A DNA stretch of 39,277 bases from Trichosphaerium sp. ATCC 40318 (Eukaryota > Discosea > Flabellinia > Trichosidae): NCBI GenBank assembly GCA_038496445.1, contig JALMLS010000147.1, forward strand, positions 1 through 39,277, read 5' to 3'. Each line of letters opens with the position of its first letter. Position 1 is the stretch's first letter. Below are positions 12,633 to 23,733 of this stretch, in pieces. Under the pieces are notes generated by a model. It did no database searches. It had not been told where the DNA came from and saw only the letters and a program-made list of their open reading frames with translations. Position numbers and translations under genes: made by a program.

Positions 12633-14007
12633 TTAAATTAAATTAACATATCTATATCAATAAAAATAAAACATCATAATTAAAATAAATAAAATATTAG
12701 CCATAAAAAAAAAGCTAACATATAATAAATATTTCGTCTCGCCTTATATATAAGCCTCATCCTCAAAATTTACCAAACAGGAATCCTTGAAAACGTTTAA
12801 ATAAAACTTAATGCAAAAATACGACTAAAATGCAAAATATAGCAAGTAATCAATCACTACCGCTAATAAACTCGATATTAACAAAAATTTAGAAAAAAAG
12901 CCATTAGCGGAGGTAATCCTGCTACAGATAAAAAACTTAATCAAAAAAATATACTTCACGAAACGCTATATGATTAAATTTAAAAAATCTAACATATTTA
13001 CTATACTCTATTTTGTAAATGACTTAACAAAATAAACAAATTAAAAAAAAACCCATGCTTACAAGCATATAAATACCAAATAAATTAAAATACATAAAAA
13101 ACTAAATGAGATGCAGTATTACATGCTAATAATAAATAACTTAAATTTACACTGAGCTATACGCTCAAATTCTTCTAATCTTATTTGACTAACACCTAAA
13201 AATACAAAAACCACATGCTAATAACTGAAAATACTGTTATTATTGACTTATTTCTTCAATTTGTATCAATACAAAAAATACTTTCAAAAAAACATCAAGG
13301 TCACTATTTTACTTACTACTGTTAAAATACTTAAAGCCCCAAAGAACCTGCCTCATAGCTATCAACAATCAAAAATTAAACGGAAATATCCCTAATTTTA
13401 TAAATAAACACATAAAAATAGAGATAACCCTACGATAATAAACCATCCAAATATAAAAATCCACACCCACTCTATAAACTTATACGACCACATGAACTCT
13501 TAAGTCAAAAAATAACACAACCTATAAAAATAAATCCTGAGCTAATTTATTAAAAATTAAATATTTTAGGGCTGCTCAGATTTAGAAACTTTATTCGACC
13601 TACACTTAATAAAATATAGAAACAAATTCTAATAATTCTAAAACAACTCAACAACACAACAACTCGAAAACGATAATATTAAAAAACTACATAACATATA
13701 CATAAATTAAGTAAACACCATTGTAGGAATCACTTTCCTCATAGAAGTCAAAAAAAAAAAGAAGCACACTATAACACTTTTAAATAGATACAACCGAAGC
13801 ATCAAAATAAGTTTGATCCAGTCATATCACTGCATTAACGCGCACAACTAAAGCTTAAAATTGAAAAACAAAACATAATAATCCTAAATCTTTTGCAAGA
13901 ATCCTGCACTTTTTCCTCAAATTTGTAAACTAGTACCAAAAATTAATCACCAAATAAAAATAAAATAAGAATCTCTCTTCTAAATAAAAATAAAATAGAT
14001 TAGCCAT
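12633..14007 (-). CDS. nad2: NADH dehydrogenase subunit 2 cryptogene, copy C
   Basis: Full-length copy, mirror of 26054-27428, with the same missing bases. See that entry. Confidence 0.85.
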
Positions 14008-14082
14008 CTTATATATAAGTCTATATTAATACTTTTTTTTACTTATATATATTATAACTATTCGAATAGCGATACTTGCCGT

Positions 14083-14392
14083 AGGCGGAAAAAACTTAAA
14101 TAAATAGTGGTATAATAATAGAAAATATACCACTATTTATTTAAGTTTTTTCCGCCTAGGGTGGGGAATTTTATTCTTTAGGCTTTTTTCTTCTCATAAA
14201 TTATCTATTTTGTTTTTTTTTTATACCAAAAAAACAAAATTCCCCACCCTACACAGTGTTTTTTACATACCAAAAAAACAAAAAAAAAAACAAGAGCCTA
14301 AAGAATAAATGTGCCAATAAAATAAAATAAAAAGTTAACTATTTATTTTATTTTATTGGCACATTTATTCTTTAGGCTCTTGTTTTTTTTTT
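14083..14392. repeat. Triple hairpin cluster, copy C
   Basis: Mirror copy of the cluster described at 25669-25978. Here the A-run before the first hairpin has 11 A, the length that keeps orf654 in frame to its stop codon. Confidence 0.9.
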
Positions 14393-16327
14393 TCCCATAA
14401 ATTATCTCACTCTATTTCTTTTTTTTTTCTTCAAACCTCGTCAAACTCAGCCTCTGGCTTTTCTTCTATTTTAACTTTTCTTTGAGATACTTCATCAAAA
14501 TAAGCAGCTCATCTTGTTCGCAACCTTGTTATAAAGTTATTACTCTTACCTCCTAAATTTTCTTCATTTAATTCTCTTAATGCTTCAGCTTCTATGGTAA
14601 GTTGATGATAAAAATCCTCTTTTCATGGATAATAAGTATCTTCTTTAAAATCATTGAATTTTATTACCATATCTTCATAAAAATTATCTCATAACTCTTT
14701 TATAGGTTCTACTATAACATCTTTAAAAAAACTCCACTTAGACGGTGTTTTTTTAAAGACTCAAATAAAAAAATTACCTCGTTTTTTATTTCATTTTTTA
14801 ATATAAAAATCATTACCAAATAAGGTATTTATCTTATTTCTTTTTAATGTTCAATTAATATTTTTTTTTTTGAAATTTTTTTTTTTTTTTAATCTTTTGC
14901 CCAAATCTCTTCAAATAATTTCTAAACTTTTCTCATTTTTTTTACTTAGATTATTAGAGCTTCTTAACTTTTTATTTTCATCAATTTCCGGAAACATTTT
15001 ATATTCAATTTCAGATATACCTTCTCTATATCTTAAATCTATATTAAAAACCCTTCTATATAAACGTCTTTCTAATTCTTGCTGATCTCTTCTTAAATGA
15101 AAAAATAAATCAAACATTTTCCCATAATGCATTACAAATTTTATTTTACTTTCTTTCTTATAACTTAAACCTAATAAATAAAATTTTTTAAGCATCAATT
15201 TCTGAATTTTATATTCAAAATAATCCAAAACTAGCAACTCATAATTATTTAAAGTATAAATATCTTTTTTAAAATTCATTATATCTCTAAATTTTCTTTT
15301 TTTATTATTATATGTATTTAAAATTTTTCATAAAATATAAAGATCTTTAGTTAGAATTTTTTGCGTTTTTTTTTCTAATTTTCTTGCTATAGCTTTCCTT
15401 TTTTCTTCATATGTCTCATCTAAAATATCTATATTGTTTTCTTTTATTCATTCTTTTTCATATTTTTTTAATATTTTCATTTGCTCCTTGTTTTTTTTTT
15501 CTTCTATTTCTTTAATAAAAAATTTAGGTGACGTCACCTCGCTTCATTTTCTTGCTTTTTCTTTTATATAATTTATATTATTTATTTTTGAATTTCTAAT
15601 TTTTACTATGGAATCACCCAAAAAATTAAATAAATCAGGTATTTCTTTTAAAAATAAATCTGTCGATCTAATCAATTTTGTCTCTTTTTTTATTTTTTCT
15701 ATATATAATTTATATTTTTGATCTTCTTTTAAATTTTTAAATTCTTTTTTATTTAAATTTGATTCTTTTTTTAAATAAAACTCTCATCAATAACTTAATC
15801 TATTTATTTTTATATTTTTTTTTTTTTTCCTTTTCAAAATCGATTTAAATTTAAATTTTCTCTAGCATATACTACACGATGATATGGAAAATTCATAAGT
15901 TTTCTATAATAATAAGAATATACCACACTATAATCTCCCAATAACCTTAAACTATATAAACCAAACACATTAGCATCATCGGTTGTTCTCATAAATGATC
16001 TATAATAATCTATTCATGTGTATCTTACTGGATAATAATATTTGAACAGTAATCATCATTTTGCACCATATTGTCTATAACGATTTCAATCTGCTGGAAT
16101 AAAACAATAATCTCACACATAAGCCAACTCTCCTAATTGTTCCGATTTTTTATAACGAGCTTCTTTTCCACAACCACGTAACCCAAAAAGAATAAAAAAA
16201 GATCTATGTCATCTTTTTTTATCGTTAGACATAATCTTATTTCTAAAAAAATTAGTTTGTCTTTTTTGAAATAAATATCAATAATTTCTTCACATACCCA
16301 TTGATCAACAAACCGCAATGTATTCAT
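14365..16327 (-). CDS. orf654, copy C
   Basis: Full-length copy of the gene described at 23734-25696. One A-run (T-run on the + strand near 15815-15828, 14 bases against 15 in copy D) shifts the frame. Copy D has the opposite problem near the stop codon. Combining the two gives a consistent frame, so both differences look like homopolymer calling errors. Confidence 0.7.
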
Positions 16328-16348
16328 CTATTTATTCTTATCTTTAAT

Positions 16349-17649
16349 TTAACTCCATCGCTGTATATTTGCTTCTGTAAAATTCCAATTTTTTTCCATT
16401 TTATATTCTGGTATAGACCATATTGCTTTCATCAGTTGTTCATTCAACAAACGTGAACCTTTCTTATACGGAGTATACATGCTTTTAATGTCCTATAACC
16501 TTCTCCTACACCCAGCATTGCTAATTTTCTCATAGGATATTCGCTACGTGTTAAATGTATTCAATTTCAACCAAAATGATTAAGATTTCAATACATTTTT
16601 CCAAAATTAAAAAAAAATTCACTACGTGAAACTGGTTCAGCATCGTTCTCTAAATCTTTTTCATATCTTTTTTTTGGTGGCGAAATTGCAAACTCTTCAC
16701 CTCTTTCTTTAGCAATAATATCTTGTTTAAACTCCTCACTTTTTATTAAAGACATTTCTAAATATTTATATACATTTTCATCTTTACATCATTTATCTAA
16801 TGCACCAGGACCTAGTTTAAAATTTCTAAAAGATCTGTTGGATACTTTTTGTTTATATATATAATTTCTTCCCTTTGTATAGTATCTTTTGGCTTTAATA
16901 TAATTTAATAAATATTTATCTCTCAATTTTTTATCTCTTTTTAATTTAAAATTAATTCTATTCATTAATTTACCTAATTTTGTTAATTTTTTCTTTTGTT
17001 TTTTTGAGTCCTCTCAACTTATACCATGTACTTTTTCATAATTTATTGCTGGCATGGGCACAGCAACAACTTCCTTGCTTCCCGTATAAAAATTTGGTAC
17101 CGTTATATATAATTGTTCGGATTCATCTCCGGATAACTTTCTATCATAGTAATATAATCCGTAGCTACTTCATTTCTTGCATCCAAACCATTTATCTGCA
17201 TTCTGTACCGCACCTTATCTAATTTTATTCTTTCTTTGTACGCATTCATAATCTCCAATTTATCATGAATATATCTAGGTACTCTTCAAGGCTCTTTCTA
17301 ACCAAATCTGCTCTGCCTCTACCAGCAACTATAACCTACAAAAAACTCACTTTCCCAAAAATTCATCTACTAAGCTCCCTTTTATTTAGCAAGACGTTTT
17401 TGGTATATAACGAATCAACTCCATATAAAGTTCTTCTAAAAACCACAAAGGAATTAAAGATAAATACTTTGGCATTGGCTTTTTAGTCCATTTTAACAAT
17501 ATTATATATTCTATAAATCATAAAAATAAAAAACTAATCAAACAAAGAACCTACAATACTAGGTAAAATAACCATAAAACATTTAACTTAAAATTAGAAC
17601 CTAAATCCAACAATTTTTTAAAAACCAATCCTATAATAATTATGTTCAT
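16349..17649 (-). CDS. orf436 cryptogene, copy C
   Basis: Mirror copy of the gene described at 22412-23712. Confidence 0.6.
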
Positions 17650-17697
17650 TTTTATAAAAACTCTATTATCTACATTTATTAAATTAACTTATATAAA

Positions 17698-18465
17698 TTA
17701 AATGATTTTAAATCCTCTTAAAAAAATTACCAAATAAATAAATAATAGCTGTCTTTCTTTAACAAACTTAATAATGCTTAATTTCCGTACTTTCTTTTTA
17801 AATTTCGCTTTATTTTCATCCAAATTATATATATTTAATAAATCATAAGAATATTCTAAATCTTTTAAAATATCATTAAACGTATAATTTTCTAATTTAT
17901 ATATTTGTAACATGTCATATATATAATTATATATATTTAAAATATCATCAAAAGTATAACTATCTAATTTATATTTTTTTAATATGTCATGTATATAATT
18001 ATATATATTTTTATTATTTCAAAGAGTAAAAATATATACATCTAATTTATATAATTTTAATATATCATATATATATATATAATCGTAAAAATTTATATTA
18101 GTATTATTTCAAAGAGTAAAAATATATACATCTAATTTATATAATTTTAATAATTTATAAAAATAAAAATCTAATAAAAAAAAATTCAAATTTGAATTAC
18201 CTAAATCATATAAATTTAAAAAATCTTTATAGAAAAAATTATTAGATTTTAAATAAAAATAAATAGAATCAAATTTACCTAAATTATATAATTTTAATAT
18301 ATCATAAGAATTAAAATGGAGAAAGAAAAAAAGGGAATCCAAAAATATTGTTTTATAACTGACAGCAGGATTTAAATTTAAATCCTGCTGTCAGTTATAA
18401 AACAATATTTTTGGATTCCCTTTTTTTCTTTCTCCATTTAATTTAAAAATATAATTTCTATACAT
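17698..18465 (-). CDS. orf214 with internal repeats and palindrome, copy C
   Basis: Mirror copy of the gene described at 21596-22363. Confidence 0.65.
18314..18439. repeat. Perfect 63-bp-arm palindrome, copy C
   Basis: 126 bases, self-complementary without a spacer; mirror of 21622-21747, which lies inside orf214. Confidence 0.95.
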
Positions 18466-18520
18466 ATTTTTTCTTTTTTTTAAGTCTATATAAGAAGATA
18501 AATCCTGATAATTTTAACCT

Positions 18521-19955
18521 TGTAACTTATCCCTTCACATTTGGTGTTTTTATTAAGGATCTATCAAATATTCTTTATTTTTTTTTATTTTTATTTTAGT
18601 ATTCTATCACTATACACCATTCATAATTTATACCCAATAACTCCCAAAACGTATATTAAATAAACTATAATAAAATACTCCCATCCAAAATACATCTTAA
18701 ATTAATGCCGGATCTTTTTATAGTTTTACATAATAACTTAAGCTTCTAGTTTACTAAATCAGCTCATTTTGCTATATACCATATTCACTAAAATCATTCA
18801 AATTATACCAATTAATATATCTTTAGCTGTTATAAACTATCTATTTTTTTATTTTGCATTCTCTTATAAAATTACTTTTATTATAAATTAAACTCATTTT
18901 TCTTGGCACTTTTTAATATTGCAGAACTTAATACAATTCTTTATTTTCCAACCTTAACCGGGAGTATCCTTTCTCAATCTGATTTTTCTTGATAATTTAC
19001 ATCCAATCATTAAATAAATAACCCGATATATTTTTTAACTTTTTGGTTTGATTTTGCTTTAACTTAGTTAAAGCAAAATCAAACAAACCGCCCTTTCAAT
19101 AACGTGTCACATCTTGCACCATCTATTAATTTGCCTGATAATACACTTCATCTACCTTTTCACAACGCTTAGCATAACTATAAAACGTAAGCTATATTTA
19201 AGCAACTATCTGGATTTCACGTACTAACTAGATAAGAATACCATCTATTCAATTCTCTAAATATAATTTACGTCCATGTATATCTTGCATGTACAAACAA
19301 ATCTATCTAGTTTCCATTATGATTGAATCACTCGTGAAAAATAATACCCAAGATCAAAAAATTGAATTTCTTTCCATTAACACTGATATTCCTCTGGAGC
19401 CCCTTTAAAGGCTTTTTATAATATTCCAAAATAAATCATCTTCAAAAATAAACCTATTACATGTATACACTGCCCAAAAATAATACAACTCATAAGTGCG
19501 GTATATTTTCTACAGGACTTCTTCCTCTATCATATCATAATAACTAAAATCTACCCATCTCTCATACCTCAAGCATTTCTACATTTACCCTTCTACATTC
19601 AAATTTTCTAACATATTTATACTACTCTTTCATAAATGAACATTCATCCATATCTGCTTCAACCCAGCTAAAGCTTCGTCCCTATTCAATCATATAAATT
19701 ATTTTCCGGAGATTCAAATCTTTATCTTCCGTTGAACTAAATATTCCTTACCATATCTTCAAAATAAATTTCCAAATCCACTATATCTTCTCATATTCAT
19801 CATCTGGATCTTGTTCCGCGTCACTTTTAAACCATAATAGGATTTTATCCCGTATGAATATCAGGCACTTCATCAAAAAGAAAACTGAACCTGATGCTAC
19901 ATCTCACTATTATCCAAATTATATCTGCTGCCTTCTGCACATTTGATTTTTCTTG
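18521..19955 (-). CDS. Unidentified edited coding region, truncated copy C
   Basis: Mirror of 20106-21540. The arm ends at 19955 inside what reads as coding sequence on the D side, so this copy lacks the 5' part. Confidence 0.4.
19046..19084. repeat. 19-bp-arm hairpin, copy C
   Basis: Perfect inverted repeat with a single central base; mirror of 20977-21015. Confidence 0.9.
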
Positions 19956-20105
19956 TTTTTGAGAGAGTATGATCCAGAAATGGATTCGATGTGCGGGATG
20001 ATCTTGTGTCTAGTTATATACAGGTGAACAAATAGTTGAGATTTTGATGAAGAATTTATGATGACTTAGATGCTATAGAGAACGTGTTTTAATGTTACTT
20101 ATATA
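19956..20105. other. Central spacer of the 8.8-kb inverted repeat
   Basis: This is a 150-bp stretch with no counterpart elsewhere in the window, separating the two arms. The left arm ends at 19955 and the right arm starts at 20106. On the + strand it reads like more of the same edited coding region (for example a Tyr-Asp-Asp-Leu-Asp-Ala-Ile-Glu-Asn stretch around 20060). The D side therefore appears to hold the native sequence, and arm C the inverted duplicate that stops within the gene. Confidence 0.7.
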
Positions 20106-21460
20106 CAAGAAAAATCAAATGTGCAGAAGGCAGCAGATATAATTTGGATAATAGTGAGATGTAGCATCAGGTTCAGTTTTCTTTTTGATGAAGTGCCTGA
20201 TATTCATACGGGATAAAATCCTATTATGGTTTAAAAGTGACGCGGAACAAGATCCAGATGATGAATATGAGAAGATATAGTGGATTTGGAAATTTATTTT
20301 GAAGATATGGTAAGGAATATTTAGTTCAACGGAAGATAAAGATTTGAATCTCCGGAAAATAATTTATATGATTGAATAGGGACGAAGCTTTAGCTGGGTT
20401 GAAGCAGATATGGATGAATGTTCATTTATGAAAGAGTAGTATAAATATGTTAGAAAATTTGAATGTAGAAGGGTAAATGTAGAAATGCTTGAGGTATGAG
20501 AGATGGGTAGATTTTAGTTATTATGATATGATAGAGGAAGAAGTCCTGTAGAAAATATACCGCACTTATGAGTTGTATTATTTTTGGGCAGTGTATACAT
20601 GTAATAGGTTTATTTTTGAAGATGATTTATTTTGGAATATTATAAAAAGCCTTTAAAGGGGCTCCAGAGGAATATCAGTGTTAATGGAAAGAAATTCAAT
20701 TTTTTGATCTTGGGTATTATTTTTCACGAGTGATTCAATCATAATGGAAACTAGATAGATTTGTTTGTACATGCAAGATATACATGGACGTAAATTATAT
20801 TTAGAGAATTGAATAGATGGTATTCTTATCTAGTTAGTACGTGAAATCCAGATAGTTGCTTAAATATAGCTTACGTTTTATAGTTATGCTAAGCGTTGTG
20901 AAAAGGTAGATGAAGTGTATTATCAGGCAAATTAATAGATGGTGCAAGATGTGACACGTTATTGAAAGGGCGGTTTGTTTGATTTTGCTTTAACTAAGTT
21001 AAAGCAAAATCAAACCAAAAAGTTAAAAAATATATCGGGTTATTTATTTAATGATTGGATGTAAATTATCAAGAAAAATCAGATTGAGAAAGGATACTCC
21101 CGGTTAAGGTTGGAAAATAAAGAATTGTATTAAGTTCTGCAATATTAAAAAGTGCCAAGAAAAATGAGTTTAATTTATAATAAAAGTAATTTTATAAGAG
21201 AATGCAAAATAAAAAAATAGATAGTTTATAACAGCTAAAGATATATTAATTGGTATAATTTGAATGATTTTAGTGAATATGGTATATAGCAAAATGAGCT
21301 GATTTAGTAAACTAGAAGCTTAAGTTATTATGTAAAACTATAAAAAGATCCGGCATTAATTTAAGATGTATTTTGGATGGGAGTATTTTATTATAGTTTA
21401 TTTAATATACGTTTTGGGAGTTATTGGGTATAAATTATGAATGGTGTATAGTGATAGAAT
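20000..21460 (+). CDS. Unidentified edited coding region (cryptogene)
   Basis: No reading frame stays open for long, but the strand has protein-like composition. Adding single G residues next to encoded G joins frames into continuous protein. Around 20160-20420 this gives stretches such as Asp-Glu-Val-Pro-Asp-Ile-His, then Asp-Pro-Asp-Asp-Glu-Tyr-Glu-Lys, then GTKALAGLKQIWMNV. At least ten additions are needed in the first 500 bases. I do not recognise the product. A 19-bp-arm hairpin interrupts it at 20977-21015. The start probably lies in or before the 150-bp spacer; the end is not defined but precedes the orf214 start at 21596. Stops after about 21430 become too frequent to follow. Confidence 0.45.
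20977..21015. repeat. 19-bp-arm hairpin
   Basis: Perfect inverted repeat GTTTGATTTTGCTTTAACT, one central base, then its complement. It lies inside the unidentified edited region. Confidence 0.95.
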
Positions 21461-21595
21461 ACTAAAATAAAAATAAAAAAAAATAAAGAATATTTGATAG
21501 ATCCTTAATAAAAACACCAAATGTGAAGGGATAAGTTACAAGGTTAAAATTATCAGGATTTATCTTCTTATATAGACTTAAAAAAAAGAAAAAAT

Positions 21596-22363
21596 ATGTA
21601 TAGAAATTATATTTTTAAATTAAATGGAGAAAGAAAAAAAGGGAATCCAAAAATATTGTTTTATAACTGACAGCAGGATTTAAATTTAAATCCTGCTGTC
21701 AGTTATAAAACAATATTTTTGGATTCCCTTTTTTTCTTTCTCCATTTTAATTCTTATGATATATTAAAATTATATAATTTAGGTAAATTTGATTCTATTT
21801 ATTTTTATTTAAAATCTAATAATTTTTTCTATAAAGATTTTTTAAATTTATATGATTTAGGTAATTCAAATTTGAATTTTTTTTTATTAGATTTTTATTT
21901 TTATAAATTATTAAAATTATATAAATTAGATGTATATATTTTTACTCTTTGAAATAATACTAATATAAATTTTTACGATTATATATATATATATGATATA
22001 TTAAAATTATATAAATTAGATGTATATATTTTTACTCTTTGAAATAATAAAAATATATATAATTATATACATGACATATTAAAAAAATATAAATTAGATA
22101 GTTATACTTTTGATGATATTTTAAATATATATAATTATATATATGACATGTTACAAATATATAAATTAGAAAATTATACGTTTAATGATATTTTAAAAGA
22201 TTTAGAATATTCTTATGATTTATTAAATATATATAATTTGGATGAAAATAAAGCGAAATTTAAAAAGAAAGTACGGAAATTAAGCATTATTAAGTTTGTT
22301 AAAGAAAGACAGCTATTATTTATTTATTTGGTAATTTTTTTAAGAGGATTTAAAATCATTTAA
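21596..22363 (+). CDS. orf214: repetitive Tyr/Leu/Asp-rich protein spanning a palindrome (about 255 aa)
   Basis: From the ATG at 21596 the frame is open to TAA at 22363, reading TGA as Trp. This is 768 nt, or 255 residues; the part after the palindrome alone is 214 residues, hence the working name. No added G is needed. Residues about 10-50 are encoded by a 126-bp perfect palindrome (21622-21747) that does not break the frame. The rest consists of degenerate repeats of the type Asp-Ile-Leu-Lys-Leu-Tyr-x-Leu-Asp-x-Tyr-x-Phe. Two of these are near-identical at DNA level (about 21907-21960 and 22000-22050). The tail is basic with a hydrophobic end. I do not recognise a family. The gene ends 48 bp before orf436, on the same strand. 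Confidence 0.65.
21622..21747. repeat. Perfect 63-bp-arm palindrome inside orf214
   Basis: 126 bases, fully self-complementary with no spacer, centred on the repeated TTTAAATTTAAA. Both arms are translated in frame in orf214, one strand giving a Lys/Arg-rich and the other a Phe-rich stretch. This is the expected signature of a palindromic element inserted into a coding sequence. Confidence 0.95.
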
Positions 22364-22411
22364 TTTATATAAGTTAATTTAATAAATGTAGATAATAGAG
22401 TTTTTATAAAA

Positions 22412-23712
22412 ATGAACATAATTATTATAGGATTGGTTTTTAAAAAATTGTTGGATTTAGGTTCTAATTTTAAGTTAAATGTTTTATGGTTATTTTACCT
22501 AGTATTGTAGGTTCTTTGTTTGATTAGTTTTTTATTTTTATGATTTATAGAATATATAATATTGTTAAAATGGACTAAAAAGCCAATGCCAAAGTATTTA
22601 TCTTTAATTCCTTTGTGGTTTTTAGAAGAACTTTATATGGAGTTGATTCGTTATATACCAAAAACGTCTTGCTAAATAAAAGGGAGCTTAGTAGATGAAT
22701 TTTTGGGAAAGTGAGTTTTTTGTAGGTTATAGTTGCTGGTAGAGGCAGAGCAGATTTGGTTAGAAAGAGCCTTGAAGAGTACCTAGATATATTCATGATA
22801 AATTGGAGATTATGAATGCGTACAAAGAAAGAATAAAATTAGATAAGGTGCGGTACAGAATGCAGATAAATGGTTTGGATGCAAGAAATGAAGTAGCTAC
22901 GGATTATATTACTATGATAGAAAGTTATCCGGAGATGAATCCGAACAATTATATATAACGGTACCAAATTTTTATACGGGAAGCAAGGAAGTTGTTGCTG
23001 TGCCCATGCCAGCAATAAATTATGAAAAAGTACATGGTATAAGTTGAGAGGACTCAAAAAAACAAAAGAAAAAATTAACAAAATTAGGTAAATTAATGAA
23101 TAGAATTAATTTTAAATTAAAAAGAGATAAAAAATTGAGAGATAAATATTTATTAAATTATATTAAAGCCAAAAGATACTATACAAAGGGAAGAAATTAT
23201 ATATATAAACAAAAAGTATCCAACAGATCTTTTAGAAATTTTAAACTAGGTCCTGGTGCATTAGATAAATGATGTAAAGATGAAAATGTATATAAATATT
23301 TAGAAATGTCTTTAATAAAAAGTGAGGAGTTTAAACAAGATATTATTGCTAAAGAAAGAGGTGAAGAGTTTGCAATTTCGCCACCAAAAAAAAGATATGA
23401 AAAAGATTTAGAGAACGATGCTGAACCAGTTTCACGTAGTGAATTTTTTTTTAATTTTGGAAAAATGTATTGAAATCTTAATCATTTTGGTTGAAATTGA
23501 ATACATTTAACACGTAGCGAATATCCTATGAGAAAATTAGCAATGCTGGGTGTAGGAGAAGGTTATAGGACATTAAAAGCATGTATACTCCGTATAAGAA
23601 AGGTTCACGTTTGTTGAATGAACAACTGATGAAAGCAATATGGTCTATACCAGAATATAAAATGGAAAAAAATTGGAATTTTACAGAAGCAAATATACAG
23701 CGATGGAGTTAA
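22412..23712 (+). CDS. orf436 cryptogene, unknown membrane-anchored protein
   Basis: The DNA frame from ATG 22412 is broken about every 130 bases. Ten single G additions beside encoded G join all segments into a 436-residue protein ending at TAA 23710-23712, and 1301 + 10 bases divides by three. Examples of sites are 22820 (CG to CGG before TAC), 22847-22848 (GGT to GGGT), and 23583 (TG to TGG, giving Lys-Ala-Trp-Tyr-Thr-Pro-Tyr). The predicted N terminus is hydrophobic with two likely membrane segments (about residues 1-15 and 25-55). The middle is rich in aromatic residues and the 3' half is basic. It is followed after 21 bp by orf654. I do not recognise a family. A short minus-strand frame opposite it is a shadow. 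Confidence 0.6.
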
Positions 23713-23733
23713 ATTAAAGATAAGAATAAATAG

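Larger units (their letters stand above)
11127..19955 (-). repeat. Repeat copy C (left arm of the 8.8-kb inverted repeat)
   Basis: This is the reverse complement of 20106-28934. Paired coordinates sum to 40061 almost throughout, with a one-base shift from unequal A-runs in orf654. It carries, on the minus strand, the unidentified edited region, orf214, orf436, orf654, nad2, nad4 and the first 22 codons of orf340. The arm breaks inside the unidentified region, so that gene is incomplete here. Confidence 0.9.

Noticed and set aside
16980-17486. Two plus-strand frames of 80 and 73 codons (mirrored at 22575-23081)
   Set aside because: They are antisense to orf436, whose edited sense frame continues through the whole region.
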